Source: Clostridia bacterium (lineage in GTDB: Bacteria; Bacillota; Clostridia; Oscillospirales; RGIG8002). Taken from it: a stretch of DNA of 64,000 nt. This document shows, piece by piece, positions 33,676 through 42,685 of the stretch. The notes under the pieces are model-generated. The model did not search any database, had not been told where the DNA came from, and saw only the letters and a program-made list of their open reading frames with translations. The stretch covers positions 1 to 64,000 of the forward strand of contig JAFZQJ010000013.1 of the NCBI GenBank assembly GCA_017620395.1, read 5' to 3'. Both the position numbers and the translations under genes were made by a program. Numbering within the stretch: the stretch's first letter is position 1; the number at the start of each line of letters is the position of its first letter.

Positions 33676-33981
33676 ATGTCAAAGATCAAGAACAACTACG
33701 AAGCTATGTTCGTCATCGACTGCGATCTCGACAGCAAGGAAGAAAACGCTACCGCCAATCTGGTGGCGAAATTCAAGTCCTTCATCGAAGAGAACGCCGA
33801 GAACGTCGAGCTCGAGGAGTGGGGCATGCGCAAGCTCGCTTATCCGATCAACTACAAGGACAGCGGCTATTACTGCGTCTGCAAGTTCACCAGCGAGACC
33901 GAGTTCCCCGCCGAGCTGGAGCGTAACTTCAACATCAACGAGAGCATCATCCGCTATCTCGTCATCAAGCTTGAGAAGTAA
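33676..33981 (+). CDS. rpsF: 30S ribosomal protein S6
   Basis: 101 residues. NNYEAMFVIDCDL, WGMRKLAYPINYKDSGYYCVCKF and LERNFNINESIIRYLVIK are typical of S6, which binds 16S rRNA together with S18. The start has AAAGGAGGTG 5 bases before the ATG; upstream in-frame starts overlap the promoter and are not credible. The gene order rpsF-ssb-rpsR is classical in Firmicutes. Confidence 0.96.
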   Translation: MSKIKNNYEAMFVIDCDLDSKEENATANLVAKFKSFIEENAENVELEEWGMRKLAYPINYKDSGYYCVCKFTSETEFPAELERNFNINESIIRYLVIKLEK

Positions 33982-33995
33982 GGGAGGAAACGAAA

Positions 33996-34439
33996 ATGAT
34001 TAACAAGGTCATTCTTATGGGCCGCCTCGTGGCCGATCCCGAGCTCAAGCATACCCAGAGCGACGTACCCGTCGTCTCCACCCGCATCGCCGTAGACCGC
34101 GATTTCAAATCCGCGAGCGGCGAGCGTCAGGCCGATTTCATCGACATCGTCTGCTGGCGCGAAAGAGCGGAGTTCGTCTCCCGCTATTTCCGCAAGGGCA
34201 ACATGATCGCCGTCGTCGGCTCCCTGCAGAGCCGCCAGTTCGAGACCAAGGACGGTCAGAAGCGTACCGCCTACGAGGTCGTCTGCGATCAGGTATCCTT
34301 CACCGGCGAAAAAGCCAACAACGCTCCCTCCGCCGGCGGAAGCTACGCGCCCCGTCAGGACGCGCCCGCTCCGGAGTTCAGCGCTCCCGGCGGCGACGAC
34401 TTCGAGGAAGTCGACGACGACAGCCAGCTGCCCTTCTGA
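33996..34439 (+). CDS. ssb: Single-stranded DNA-binding protein
   Basis: 147 residues. OB fold in about 1-105 (MINKVILMGRLVADPEL, FIDIVCWRERAEFV, VVGSLQSRQFETKDGQKRTAYEV), a Gly/Pro/Ala-rich linker and the acidic tip DDDSQLPF that recruits partner proteins. GGGAGG precedes the ATG. It lies between rpsF and rpsR. Confidence 0.96.
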   Translation: MINKVILMGRLVADPELKHTQSDVPVVSTRIAVDRDFKSASGERQADFIDIVCWRERAEFVSRYFRKGNMIAVVGSLQSRQFETKDGQKRTAYEVVCDQVSFTGEKANNAPSAGGSYAPRQDAPAPEFSAPGGDDFEEVDDDSQLPF

Positions 34440-34475
34440 GGCAGCCCCACATTCTACAACCAAGGAGTGTTATAA

Positions 34476-34721
34476 ATGGAAAAAGAGAACACCGCGCCGC
34501 GCTTCTCCAAGAAGCCCCGCAAAAAGGTCTGCGCCTTCTGCGTCGACCGCGTCGATTACATCGACTATAAGGACGTCGGCAAGCTCCGCAAGTACATTTC
34601 CGAGAGAGCGAAGATCCTGCCCCGCAGGACCACCGGCACCTGCGCTTATCATCAGACTCAGCTGACCACCGCCATCAAGAGAGCCCGCCACTGCGCGCTG
34701 CTCCCCTACGTCAACAACTGA
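34476..34721 (+). CDS. rpsR: 30S ribosomal protein S18, zinc-binding form
   Basis: 81 residues. CAFCVD at about 19-24 and TCAYHQ further on give a Cys/His set of the zinc-ribbon (C+) version. [26 protein letters not shown] and [13 protein letters not shown] are the rRNA-binding core. AAGGAGTG precedes the ATG. Last gene before a double terminator. Confidence 0.95.
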   Translation: MEKENTAPRFSKKPRKKVCAFCVDRVDYIDYKDVGKLRKYISERAKILPRRTTGTCAYHQTQLTTAIKRARHCALLPYVNN

Positions 34722-34736
34722 GCGAAACACGAAAGA

Positions 34737-34766
34737 ACGGAGCAAGAACCTTGCTCCGTTTTTTTA
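34737..34766 (+). terminator. Terminator of rpsF-ssb-rpsR
   Basis: ACGGAGCAAG, loop AAC, CTTGCTCCGT (34737-34759), then a run of T. Confidence 0.9.
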
Positions 34767-34769
34767 TTG

Positions 34770-34796
34770 AAAAAGCACGCCGCGGCGTGCTTTTTT
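34770..34796 (-). terminator. Terminator of proBA, bidirectional
   Basis: Palindrome AAAAAGCACGCCG/CGGCGTGCTTTTT, 12 bases after the proA stop on the minus strand. It has A and T runs on both sides, so it also backs up termination from rpsR. Confidence 0.85.
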
Positions 34797-34807
34797 GCTT
34801 ATCTGAT

Positions 34808-36052
34808 CTATCTCACCTGACCGTCGCCTTCGATGAGGTATTTGTAGGTGGTCAGGCAGTCGACGCCCATCGGTCCGCGGGCGTGGAGTTTCTGCGTGGA
34901 GATGCCGATCTCCGCGCCGTAGCCGAACTCGCCGCCGTCGGTGAAGCGTGTGGAGGCGTTGACGTAGACCGCCGCGGCGTCAACTTCGCGCAGAAAGCGC
35001 GCGGCGTTTTCCGCGTTTTCCGTGATTATCGCCTCGCTGTGTCCTGTGGAGTAGCGCGCGATATGCGCGAGCGCTTCGTCGATGCCGGCGACGACCTTGA
35101 CGGCGAGGATATAGTCGAGGAATTCGTTCGCCCAGTCGCTCTCGGACGCGGGCTTCACGCAGCCGCCGAGGATCACGCGGGCGCGTTCGCAGCCGCGCAG
35201 CTCGACGTTCTTCTCGTCAAGCTTCGCCTTCATCAGCGGCAGGAACTTCTCCGCGACGTCAGCGTGAACGAGCGCGGTTTCGAGCGCGTTGCAGACGGAG
35301 GGGCGCGAGGTCTTGGCGTTGAAGATTATATCCGCCGCCATATCGAGGTCGGCGGAGGCGTCCACGAAGGCGTGGCAGTTGCCCGTTCCCGTTTCTATCG
35401 TCGGTACGGTGGCGTTCTTCACCACCGCGGAGATGAGTCCGGCGCCTCCGCGCGGGATAAGCACGTCGACGTAATCGTTAAGCGTCATCAGCGCCGTAGC
35501 CGCTTCGCGCGAGGTATCCGGCAGGACGGTGACGCAGTCGGCGGGAAGCCCCGCGCTCTCGAGCGCGGAACGCATTATCTCGCCGAGCTTGAGGTTGGAG
35601 TTTATCGCCTCTTTGCCGCCCTTCAGGATAACGGCGTTGCCGCTTTTCAGGCAGAGCACGGCGGCGTCGACGGTGACGTTCGGACGCGCCTCGTATATGA
35701 TCGCGATGACGCCGAGCGGCACCGCTTTTTTCGTTATCTTCAGCCCGTTGGGGCGGACGCGCTCGTCGAAGACGCGGTCGAGCGGGTCGGGAACGCCGAG
35801 CAGTTCGAGCGCGCCCTGCGCCATGAGCTTCACGCGGCTCTCGTTCAGCGCGAGGCGGTCGAGCATCGCGGCGCTCATGCCGTTTTCGCGCGCGGCGGCG
35901 AGGTCCGCTTCGTTCGCGGCGAAGATCTCGGCCTTGCGCGCTTCAAGCGCGGCGGCGATCGCACGGAGCGCGGCGTTGCGCGTTTCGTTCGAGGAGGTTC
36001 CTATTATGCGCGACGCCGCTTTCGACGCGGCGCCGATGGCTCTGATATCCAT
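34808..36052 (-). CDS. proA: Gamma-glutamyl phosphate reductase
   Basis: 414 residues, aldehyde-dehydrogenase-like. VIAIIYEARPNVTVDAA, SGNAVILKGGKEA, LIPRGGAGLI, and the catalytic Cys in TSRPSVCNALET are visible. It reduces glutamyl-5-phosphate to the semialdehyde for proline. ATG at 36052 with AAAGGCAGGG upstream is preferred; an in-frame GTG 21 bases earlier overlaps the proB stop. Confidence 0.95.
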   Translation of the reverse strand: MDIRAIGAASKAASRIIGTSSNETRNAALRAIAAALEARKAEIFAANEADLAAARENGMSAAMLDRLALNESRVKLMAQGALELLGVPDPLDRVFDERVRPNGLKITKKAVPLGVIAIIYEARPNVTVDAAVLCLKSGNAVILKGGKEAINSNLKLGEIMRSALESAGLPADCVTVLPDTSREAATALMTLNDYVDVLIPRGGAGLISAVVKNATVPTIETGTGNCHAFVDASADLDMAADIIFNAKTSRPSVCNALETALVHADVAEKFLPLMKAKLDEKNVELRGCERARVILGGCVKPASESDWANEFLDYILAVKVVAGIDEALAHIARYSTGHSEAIITENAENAARFLREVDAAAVYVNASTRFTDGGEFGYGAEIGISTQKLHARGPMGVDCLTTYKYLIEGDGQVR

Positions 36053-36069
36053 ATTCCCTGCCTTTCTTT

Positions 36070-36855
36070 TCACTCGGCGGCGAAGACCGTGCCGACCTGT
36101 TTTCCTTCAAGCAGTTCGTAGATCAGCGCGGGGTTCGCACTGTTCATTATCACCGTTTCCCTGCCCTGCGCGAGCATACGCTCGGCGGCGCGGAGCTTGG
36201 AGGTCATGCCTCCCGTGCCGAGGGCGGATTTGCCGTCGCAGCTCTCGTACATCTCCGCCGTTATCTCGGTCACGCGCGGGATGAGCTTCGCGTTCGGGTT
36301 GGAGTGCGGGTTGGAGTCGAAAAGTCCGTCCGCGTCGGTCAGAAAGACGAGCATATCCGCGCTTATCAGCTCCGCGACGACGGCGGAAAGGTTATCGTTG
36401 TCGCGGAAGCCGGCGAGCTCTTTTATCTCGTCGGTGTTCACGACGTCGTTGGCGTTGACTATCGGGATGACGCCGAGCGAAAGCAGCCGCTCGAAGGCGT
36501 TCAGGCAGTTGCGGCGCTGTACCTCGTTCTCGACGACGTTGCGCGTCAGAAGCACCTGCGCGACCGGCACGCCGAACTCGGCGAAAAGCTTGTCGTATAT
36601 GTGCATCAGGCGTATCTGTCCGACCGCGGCGGCGGCCTGCAGACCGTCCAGCTCCGTCGGGCGGACGCCGTTCCAGAGCATCGCGCTGCCGACTCCGACC
36701 GCGCCGCTGCTCACGAGGACCACGCTGTTGCCGGTGTTGCGGACGCCGCTGAGTACCTTCGCGAGCTCGTCGATCCTGCGCAGGTTGACGCTTCCGCCTT
36801 CACCGGTCAGCGAGGACGTGCCTATCTTGACTACTATCCTCTTGCCTTTTTCCAT
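36070..36855 (-). CDS. proB: Glutamate 5-kinase without PUA domain
   Basis: 261 residues, only the amino acid kinase domain. VVKIGTSSLTG, LVSSGAVGVGSAML, NANDVVNTDEI, FRDNDNLSAVVAELI and LGTGGMTSKLRAAERM are the conserved motifs. The C-terminal PUA domain found in longer ProB proteins is missing, as in many Clostridia. It phosphorylates glutamate, with ProA acting next. Confidence 0.95.
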   Translation of the reverse strand: MEKGKRIVVKIGTSSLTGEGGSVNLRRIDELAKVLSGVRNTGNSVVLVSSGAVGVGSAMLWNGVRPTELDGLQAAAAVGQIRLMHIYDKLFAEFGVPVAQVLLTRNVVENEVQRRNCLNAFERLLSLGVIPIVNANDVVNTDEIKELAGFRDNDNLSAVVAELISADMLVFLTDADGLFDSNPHSNPNAKLIPRVTEITAEMYESCDGKSALGTGGMTSKLRAAERMLAQGRETVIMNSANPALIYELLEGKQVGTVFAAE

Positions 36856-36918
36856 ACACGTCAGCTCCTTTTATACCGCGCGACCGCTCCGTCATGCGGC
36901 TTCTTCCCTTATTTTGTT

Positions 36919-36946
36919 ATATTACCATATTTTTTGAAGATGTCAA
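36919..36946 (-). promoter_or_regulatory. Promoter of proBA
   Basis: On the minus strand TTGACA (36941-36946), 16-base spacer, TAATAT (36919-36924), about 65 bases before proB. It is divergent from the zapA promoter, which begins 10 bases away. Confidence 0.65.
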
Positions 36947-36956
36947 CAAAAAAGTG

Positions 36957-36985
36957 TTGAGAAACCGCCGATTATTTGCTATAAT
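36957..36985 (+). promoter_or_regulatory. Promoter of zapA-dut and the shape cluster
   Basis: TTGAGA (36957-36962), 17-base spacer, TATAAT (36980-36985). Confidence 0.82.
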
Positions 36986-37035
36986 ATGAGATGATAGTAT
37001 AATTGTATAACTATGTTTATTACGAGGTGGGCATT

Positions 37036-37446
37036 ATGAGTCAAAAGAACATCATCAACATAAGGATCGGCGGGGTGCCTTACACCATCAAGACAGACGA
37101 GCCTGCGGTGAACGTTGAACGCGCCGCCGCGGACGTCGACCGCCGCATAGCCGCGCACCAGCGCGACGCGGAATGGCTCAGCACCGAGAAGGCGCTCGCG
37201 CTGACTTCCATCGAGCTCGCTGACCGTTATCTGCGCCTGAAGGACGAGGTAGACAACGTCAACGCCCGCTACCGCGAGACATCCAAGCAGCTCTTCTATC
37301 TGCAGAAGGAAACGGACGAGCTCAAGCAGCAGTTGTTTGAGCTTAAACAGGGCGGAAAATCCGAACCGCTCGGCGACGAGCCGGATAATAAGGACGGCGG
37401 CGAAAACGGCTACGGCTACGGCGGCGAGGTGAGCAGCTTTGTCTGA
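37036..37446 (+). CDS. zapA: Cell division protein ZapA
   Basis: 136 residues. NIINIRIGGVPYTIKTDEPA is the ZapA N-terminal domain; a long helix/coiled coil (about 65-115) with KDEVDNVNARYRETSKQLF follows, then a flexible Gly-rich tail. ZapA crosslinks FtsZ filaments. ATG at 37036 is preferred over a TTG 33 bases upstream because GAGGTGGG lies in front of it. It overlaps dut by 8 bases. Confidence 0.87.
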   Translation: MSQKNIINIRIGGVPYTIKTDEPAVNVERAAADVDRRIAAHQRDAEWLSTEKALALTSIELADRYLRLKDEVDNVNARYRETSKQLFYLQKETDELKQQLFELKQGGKSEPLGDEPDNKDGGENGYGYGGEVSSFV

Positions 37447-37885
37447 CTCCCGCGTTTTCGTTAAGCTGACCGGACGCGCCGGCGTGAAGGCGCCCGAACG
37501 CGCGACCTCCGGCAGCGCAGGCTTCGACCTCTGCGCCGCGATAGAAGCGCCGCTGATGCTTCAACCCGGCAAGCTCGCATCCGTGCCGACGGGGATAGCG
37601 GTAAAGCTTCCCGAAGGCAGCGTAGGACTGCTCTTCGGCAGGAGCGGCCTCGGCGTGAAGCACGGAATTACCCTCTCGAACTCCGTCGGCGTCATCGACA
37701 GCGACTACGTCGGCGAAATATTAGTCGGACTGTGCAACGTCTCCGACGAGCCGTACACGATAATGCCGCTTGACCGTATCGCGCAGCTCGTGGTCATGTC
37801 TCCCCTGCCGGTAACGCTCGTTCCGGCCGAAACGCTCGAAGATACCGAACGCGGCTCCGGCGGCTTCGGCTCGACGGGCAGATAA
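37439..37885 (+). CDS. dut: dUTP diphosphatase
   Basis: 148 residues, trimeric dUTPase. The five motifs are present: AGFDLCAA, GRSGLGVKHGI, GVIDSDYVGEI, DRIAQLVV and the C-terminal RGSGGFGSTGR, which closes over the substrate. The start is TTG at 37439: an in-frame stop lies just upstream at 37430-37432, and GAGGTGA ends 6 bases before the TTG. It removes dUTP and makes dUMP. Confidence 0.94.
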   Translation: MSDSRVFVKLTGRAGVKAPERATSGSAGFDLCAAIEAPLMLQPGKLASVPTGIAVKLPEGSVGLLFGRSGLGVKHGITLSNSVGVIDSDYVGEILVGLCNVSDEPYTIMPLDRIAQLVVMSPLPVTLVPAETLEDTERGSGGFGSTGR

Positions 37886-37935
37886 ATCCGTTTATACAAC
37901 TCACCTCCCGCTCCGGCGGAGAAAGGCAGCTTCAT

Positions 37936-38958
37936 ATGGGACTTTTCAATAACTTCATCGGCATCGATATGGGCACTTCGAACACGAAGATATACTACAA
38001 GGATCGCGGCATAGTGCTGCGCGAGCCCAGCGTCGTCGCCATCGACAACTACGACGAGGTCATCCGCGCCGCCGGCAACGAGGCGAAGGAGATGCTCGGA
38101 CGCACACCCAAGGACATCACCGCAGTACGCCCGATACAGGACGGCGTCATCGCCGACCTGACCAGCACGGAGGGAATGCTCCGCCGCTTCGTCAAGGAGG
38201 TCTGCGGTAACAGCTTCTTCTCGAAGCCGCGCGCCGTTATCGCCGTGCCTTTCAACGTCACGGAGGTCGAGCGCCACGCCGTCAAGCAGGCGGCGTCAGG
38301 CGCGGGAGTGCGCGATCCGCGCACCGTCGACGAGCCTATGGCGGCCGCTATCGGCGCGGGGCTCCCGATCGCGGAGGCGACCGGCTCGATGATCGTCGAC
38401 ATCGGCGGCGGACTGACCGAGGTCGCGGTCATTTCCTACCAGGGCATCGTTTCCAGCTGCTCAGTGAAGGTCGCCGGCGACGATTTCGACGACGCGATCG
38501 TCGATTACGTCAGACGCAAATACAACATCGCCATCGGCGGCCGTACCGCCGAGGAGGTCAAGATACATATCGGCTCCGCCTACCCATATGAGAACGAGGG
38601 ACGCGAGCTGATCAAGGGCAGAAACATCATCGACGGACTGCCCAGAGAACTCGAGATAACCGCCTCCGAGGTGCGCGAGGCGCTCAGCGACTCGGTCGCC
38701 GCGATCCTGGAAGCCGTCCGCTCGACGCTTGAAAAGACCCCGCCGGAGCTTTCCGCCGACCTGATCGAGCGCGGAATAATGCTCTGCGGCGGCTCCGCGC
38801 TGCTCCGCGGTATCGACACCGTCATCGCGCAGGAGACAGGTATGCCCGTCTATATCGCGCCCGAGCCGACCGACTGCGTCGCCATCGGCGCCGGAATGAT
38901 GCTCGAGCATATCGACGAATTCGACAACGACGATTCCTACGGATACAGAATGGCGTAA
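37936..38958 (+). CDS. mreB: Rod shape-determining protein MreB
   Basis: 340 residues, bacterial actin. IGIDMGTSNTKIYYKDRGIVLREPSVVA is the phosphate-1 loop and its flank (the N-terminal half reads IGIDMGTSNT). RAVIAVPFNVTEVERHAV, VDIGGGLTEVAVIS (phosphate 2) and LCGGSALLRGIDTVI (adenosine) follow. It organises peptidoglycan synthesis along the cell side. First of the mreBCD-PBP2 set. Confidence 0.94.
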   Translation: MGLFNNFIGIDMGTSNTKIYYKDRGIVLREPSVVAIDNYDEVIRAAGNEAKEMLGRTPKDITAVRPIQDGVIADLTSTEGMLRRFVKEVCGNSFFSKPRAVIAVPFNVTEVERHAVKQAASGAGVRDPRTVDEPMAAAIGAGLPIAEATGSMIVDIGGGLTEVAVISYQGIVSSCSVKVAGDDFDDAIVDYVRRKYNIAIGGRTAEEVKIHIGSAYPYENEGRELIKGRNIIDGLPRELEITASEVREALSDSVAAILEAVRSTLEKTPPELSADLIERGIMLCGGSALLRGIDTVIAQETGMPVYIAPEPTDCVAIGAGMMLEHIDEFDNDDSYGYRMA

Positions 38959-39034
38959 GCGCCCTCAAGCGCTCACACGGATTATACGTAACGCACGGGC
39001 GATTACTGTCGCCTGACGCAAAAGAGGTCACGAA

Positions 39035-39880
39035 ATGCGGGATTTCTTCACCGGAAAGAAAATCAAAATAATCGCCGCGGTCTGCCTCGTGCTTATCGGC
39101 TCGATGATATATTCCATCAGCCGGGGCGGCGAGGCGAGCTACCTCGAGAGCTTCTTCGGCGCACTGACCGTCCCCTTCCAGAAGGCAAACGCAGCCATTG
39201 TCAACGGTCTTTCCGATTTCTTTGTCAAGATCGGCGACTACGACAGACTGAAGGAGGAGAACGATATGCTCCGCCAGGAGGTGCGGCGACTGCAGGCGCT
39301 GGAAAGCCAGAACGAGATGCTGATGCAGGAGAACGAATTCCTCAAGGGCAGTCTCGGACTGACCGAACGCCTGACCGAGCTTTCGCTCACCAAGGCTAAG
39401 GTCATCGGACGCGATCCCTCCGGATGGTTCGACGTCATCTCAGTTGACCGCGGAAGCATAGACGGAGTCGAGGTGCGCGATCCCGTTATCTCCGGCGGCA
39501 GCCTGATAGGCTACGTCAGCGAGGTCTACCTCACTTACAGCAAAGTCACGACGATACTCGACGTTTCATTCGAATGCGGCGCGCTCGAGACGCGTACCGG
39601 CGAAGTCGCGGTCATCGAAGGCGACGCAAAGCTCCGTGAGGACGGCAAGTGCAAGCTCAGCTACCTGCCGCGCGAAACGCAGGTCGCCGCGGGCGATATG
39701 GTCGTCACCAGCGGACTCGGCGGGGCCTTCCCGAAAAATATAATCGTCGGCACCGTGGAAGAGGTGCTCGTTGAAACACACGGCGCTTCAAGCTACGCGG
39801 TCATCGCGCCGTACACCGACATAAGCCGGCTGCGCAACGTCTACGTAATCACCGATTTCACCGGACAGGAGCAGGAGTAA
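39035..39880 (+). CDS. mreC: Rod shape-determining protein MreC
   Basis: 281 residues. One N-terminal membrane helix (about 9-27), a coiled coil (about 68-105, EENDMLRQEVRRLQALESQN) and the two beta-barrel domains (AKVIGRDPSGWFDVISVDRG, VTSGLGGAFPKNIIVGTV). It links MreB to the extracellular PBPs. The stop is followed after one base by the mreD GTG. Confidence 0.93.
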   Translation: MRDFFTGKKIKIIAAVCLVLIGSMIYSISRGGEASYLESFFGALTVPFQKANAAIVNGLSDFFVKIGDYDRLKEENDMLRQEVRRLQALESQNEMLMQENEFLKGSLGLTERLTELSLTKAKVIGRDPSGWFDVISVDRGSIDGVEVRDPVISGGSLIGYVSEVYLTYSKVTTILDVSFECGALETRTGEVAVIEGDAKLREDGKCKLSYLPRETQVAAGDMVVTSGLGGAFPKNIIVGTVEEVLVETHGASSYAVIAPYTDISRLRNVYVITDFTGQEQE

Positions 39881-39881
39881 C

Positions 39882-40397
39882 GTGAATAACAACACCAAAC
39901 CGAAGGCGTCCTTCGCGAAGTGGACGGTGTACTCGTTTCTGCTGCTGCTCATGCTCGTGCTGCAGAACACACTGTCTCTCCACATCGAGAATATCTGCCT
40001 CGTGCTGCCTGCCGTCATAGTCATTTCGCTGAACGACGACTCGGACGTAGGACTCGTGCTCGGGGGTGTTTTCGGCTTGCTCTGGGACGTGACTTCGGGC
40101 AGGCTTTTCGGCTACAACGCGCTGCTGATGCTTTTGTTCGCTTTCGCGGCGCAGATAGTCGCGGCGAATCTGATACGCGTCAAGTGGCTGACGAATCTCG
40201 TGACCGTCGCGGCGTTCGCGGCGATATACCAGTTGATAACCTACTTGTTTTTCTTCCTTATATGGGGCAACGGAGGCGCGTGGTATACGATCTTCCGCGC
40301 GATCTTCCGGGGCGGACTGAGCGCCGCGATCGCCGGAACGGTGTTCTTCATTATCTTCCGACCGATATGCCGGAAGATAAACTCTCCCGTCGGATAA
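39882..40397 (+). CDS. mreD: Rod shape-determining protein MreD
   Basis: 171 residues with about five membrane helices (VYSFLLLLMLVLQNTL, then GVFGLLWDVTSGRLFGYNALL, a classic MreD segment). GTG start preceded by GGAGCAGGAG. It works with MreC and PBP2. Confidence 0.9.
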   Translation: MNNNTKPKASFAKWTVYSFLLLLMLVLQNTLSLHIENICLVLPAVIVISLNDDSDVGLVLGGVFGLLWDVTSGRLFGYNALLMLLFAFAAQIVAANLIRVKWLTNLVTVAAFAAIYQLITYLFFFLIWGNGGAWYTIFRAIFRGGLSAAIAGTVFFIIFRPICRKINSPVG

Positions 40398-40406
40398 GGG
40401 GCAGTT

Positions 40407-42650
40407 ATGGATAAGCGAAGCAAAAAAATCAAAACGCTTATACTGGGCGTCTTCTGGTGCCTGGTCGTCGTTGTGTACACCGTTCGCCTTATGAACCTCC
40501 AGCTCGTCCACGGCGATGAATACCTCGAAACTGCGACCAAGCGTTCGTACAAAACGCAGACGACCGTCGCCGTTCGCGGCGAGATACTCGACTCCGACGG
40601 CGAGCCGATCGTTACGAACCGTATGGGACTGTCGGTAACGATCGACCGCGCATACATAACTAAGGATCAGGAAAACGAGACCTGCTCGAAACTGATAAAG
40701 ATACTGCTCGAAAACGGCGTCGAGATAAAGGACGGCATACCTATAACCGACGAATCCCCCTACGAATGGGAAGCCGGCAAGGAGAACGCGAAAAAGAAGC
40801 TTCTCAAAACGCTCGGCCTCGGAGACAACGCCACGACTCAGGAGGCGCTCGCGGCAATCTATAAGCGCTACGGCATAGAGGACGGCAGCGCCGACGATAT
40901 GCGCCGGCTCGCCGGCTTCCGCTACGAGATGGAGCTCCGCAACTTCGCGATCGGCACGCCGTTCACCGCCGCCAGCGATATTTCCGCAGAGACCGCCAGC
41001 GAGATAAAGGAGCGCCGCTATGAGATGAGCGGGGTCGACGTCACGGTCGAGCCGATACGCATCATCAACGACGGCACCTTCGCTCCTCACGTCATCGGCA
41101 GGACCGGCCTCATCTCCGCCGAGGAGGCGGACAGTTACGTAGAGCGCGGTTATCCGCTCAGCGCCGTCGTAGGAAAAGACGGCGTGGAAAAGTCGTTTGA
41201 GGACTACCTGCGCGGCACGGAAGGCGAAAACCTCGTCGAGGTCGACAGCACCGGCAAGGTCGTCGGCGTACACTCGGGCGAGACCTCGAAGCCGGGCAAT
41301 ACCGTCAAACTTACGATAAACTCGAAGCTTCAGTGCGTTGCGCAGGAGGCTCTGGAAGCCACCGTCAAGCGCATCCGCGCGAACGCGAAGAACGGCGTCG
41401 GAGAGGACTGCAACGCGGGTTCCGTCGTCGCGATAAACCCGAATACCGGCGCTATATACGCGATGGCAAGCTATCCGAGCTACGATTCGACAAGGTATTC
41501 CGCCGACTTCTCCGATATGATAAACAATCCGGCAAATCCGCTGCTCAACCGCGTCATCGGAGGCACCTACTCCCCCGGCTCGACCTTCAAACCCGCGACC
41601 GCCCTTGCCGGACTTGAAAACGGCGTCATCACCACCGACGAAATCATACTCGACAAGGGTATCTACACGTTTTACGACGACTATCAGCCGAAATGCTGGA
41701 TATACGACAGCTACGGCACTACGCACGGGCCATGCAACGTCGCGAAGGCGCTGCAGACCTCCTGCAACTACTTCTTCTTCGAGGTCGGCAGACGGCTCGG
41801 CATCGATAAGCTCGACGACGTCTGCAGAAGACTCGGACTGGGCGAGAAAACCGGCGTTGAACTCCCCGGTGAAAGCGCCGGAGTGCTCGCGAGCCGCAAA
41901 TACAAGGAATCGAACTTCAACGAACCCTGGTACGGCGGCGACGACCTGCAGGCGGCGATAGGCCAGTCATACCACCTCTTCACGCCGCTCCAGATCGCGA
42001 ACTACATCGCGACTATCGCAAACGGCGGAACGCGTTATCAAGTCCACCTTCTTGATAAAATCCTCGATTATAACGACGGCTCCGTCATCAGCAGCTTTGA
42101 GCCGAAAGTCGTTTCCACCGTCAATATGACCTCCGAAGAGCAGAGCGCTATCCTCAAGGGAATGCGCTCCGTCACCGAGGAGGGCGGCACCGCCTCGAGA
42201 GTTTTCGAGAACTATCCCATAGCCGTCGGCGGCAAGACGGGAACGGCCTCCGTTGCGAAAGGCACCGCGACCGGCGTCTTCGTCAGCTTCGCGCCGTATA
42301 AGGATCCGGAAATCGTCATATGCGTGCTCGTCGAGCACGCAGGCAGCGGCAACGGCGTCGCGCCCGTCGCCAAGGAGATAATGGACGCCTATTTCAAGCT
42401 CGGCAAATACGCCGACGGATACGAGGCGCCGGAATCCTCATCCGAGCCGAAGAGCTCGTCCGTTTCGAGCTCGCGCGGCGAAAGTTCCGGTCAGGAGCCC
42501 GCGCTTCCCGACAGCAACAGCTCCGCCGAGCCCTCGAGCTCTTCGCAGGAAAGCGAGCCCGACGACGGCAGCGAGGAAGAGAGTTCTTCCGAGCCGCAGG
42601 AGCCCGAAGAGAATCCGCCGGACAACGAAGGCGACGGAGAGTCGCCGTGA
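40407..42650 (+). CDS. Class B penicillin-binding protein PBP2 (elongasome transpeptidase)
   Basis: 747 residues. One membrane helix (about 10-27), the pedestal domain beginning AVRGEILDSDGEPIVTN, and a transpeptidase domain with SxxK in SPGSTFKPA (S392), SCN in LQTSCNYFF and KTGTA near 610. After the enzyme domain comes an unusual low-complexity tail of about 70 residues rich in Ser, Glu and Pro (blocks of SSSEP and SSSQES), which should lie outside the cell. It crosslinks peptidoglycan during rod growth; the position after mreD fits MrdA/PBP2 better than FtsI. Confidence 0.92.
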   Translation: MDKRSKKIKTLILGVFWCLVVVVYTVRLMNLQLVHGDEYLETATKRSYKTQTTVAVRGEILDSDGEPIVTNRMGLSVTIDRAYITKDQENETCSKLIKILLENGVEIKDGIPITDESPYEWEAGKENAKKKLLKTLGLGDNATTQEALAAIYKRYGIEDGSADDMRRLAGFRYEMELRNFAIGTPFTAASDISAETASEIKERRYEMSGVDVTVEPIRIINDGTFAPHVIGRTGLISAEEADSYVERGYPLSAVVGKDGVEKSFEDYLRGTEGENLVEVDSTGKVVGVHSGETSKPGNTVKLTINSKLQCVAQEALEATVKRIRANAKNGVGEDCNAGSVVAINPNTGAIYAMASYPSYDSTRYSADFSDMINNPANPLLNRVIGGTYSPGSTFKPATALAGLENGVITTDEIILDKGIYTFYDDYQPKCWIYDSYGTTHGPCNVAKALQTSCNYFFFEVGRRLGIDKLDDVCRRLGLGEKTGVELPGESAGVLASRKYKESNFNEPWYGGDDLQAAIGQSYHLFTPLQIANYIATIANGGTRYQVHLLDKILDYNDGSVISSFEPKVVSTVNMTSEEQSAILKGMRSVTEEGGTASRVFENYPIAVGGKTGTASVAKGTATGVFVSFAPYKDPEIVICVLVEHAGSGNGVAPVAKEIMDAYFKLGKYADGYEAPESSSEPKSSSVSSSRGESSGQEPALPDSNSSAEPSSSSQESEPDDGSEEESSSEPQEPEENPPDNEGDGESP

Positions 42651-42685
42651 TCCGAGAAAAAGGATAAAGAACGGAGGGAGAAAAC

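Noticed and set aside
39858-41726. Open frame of 622 codons antisense to mreD and PBP2
   Set aside because: The sense genes are certain from their motifs and operon context; the antisense product has no domain.
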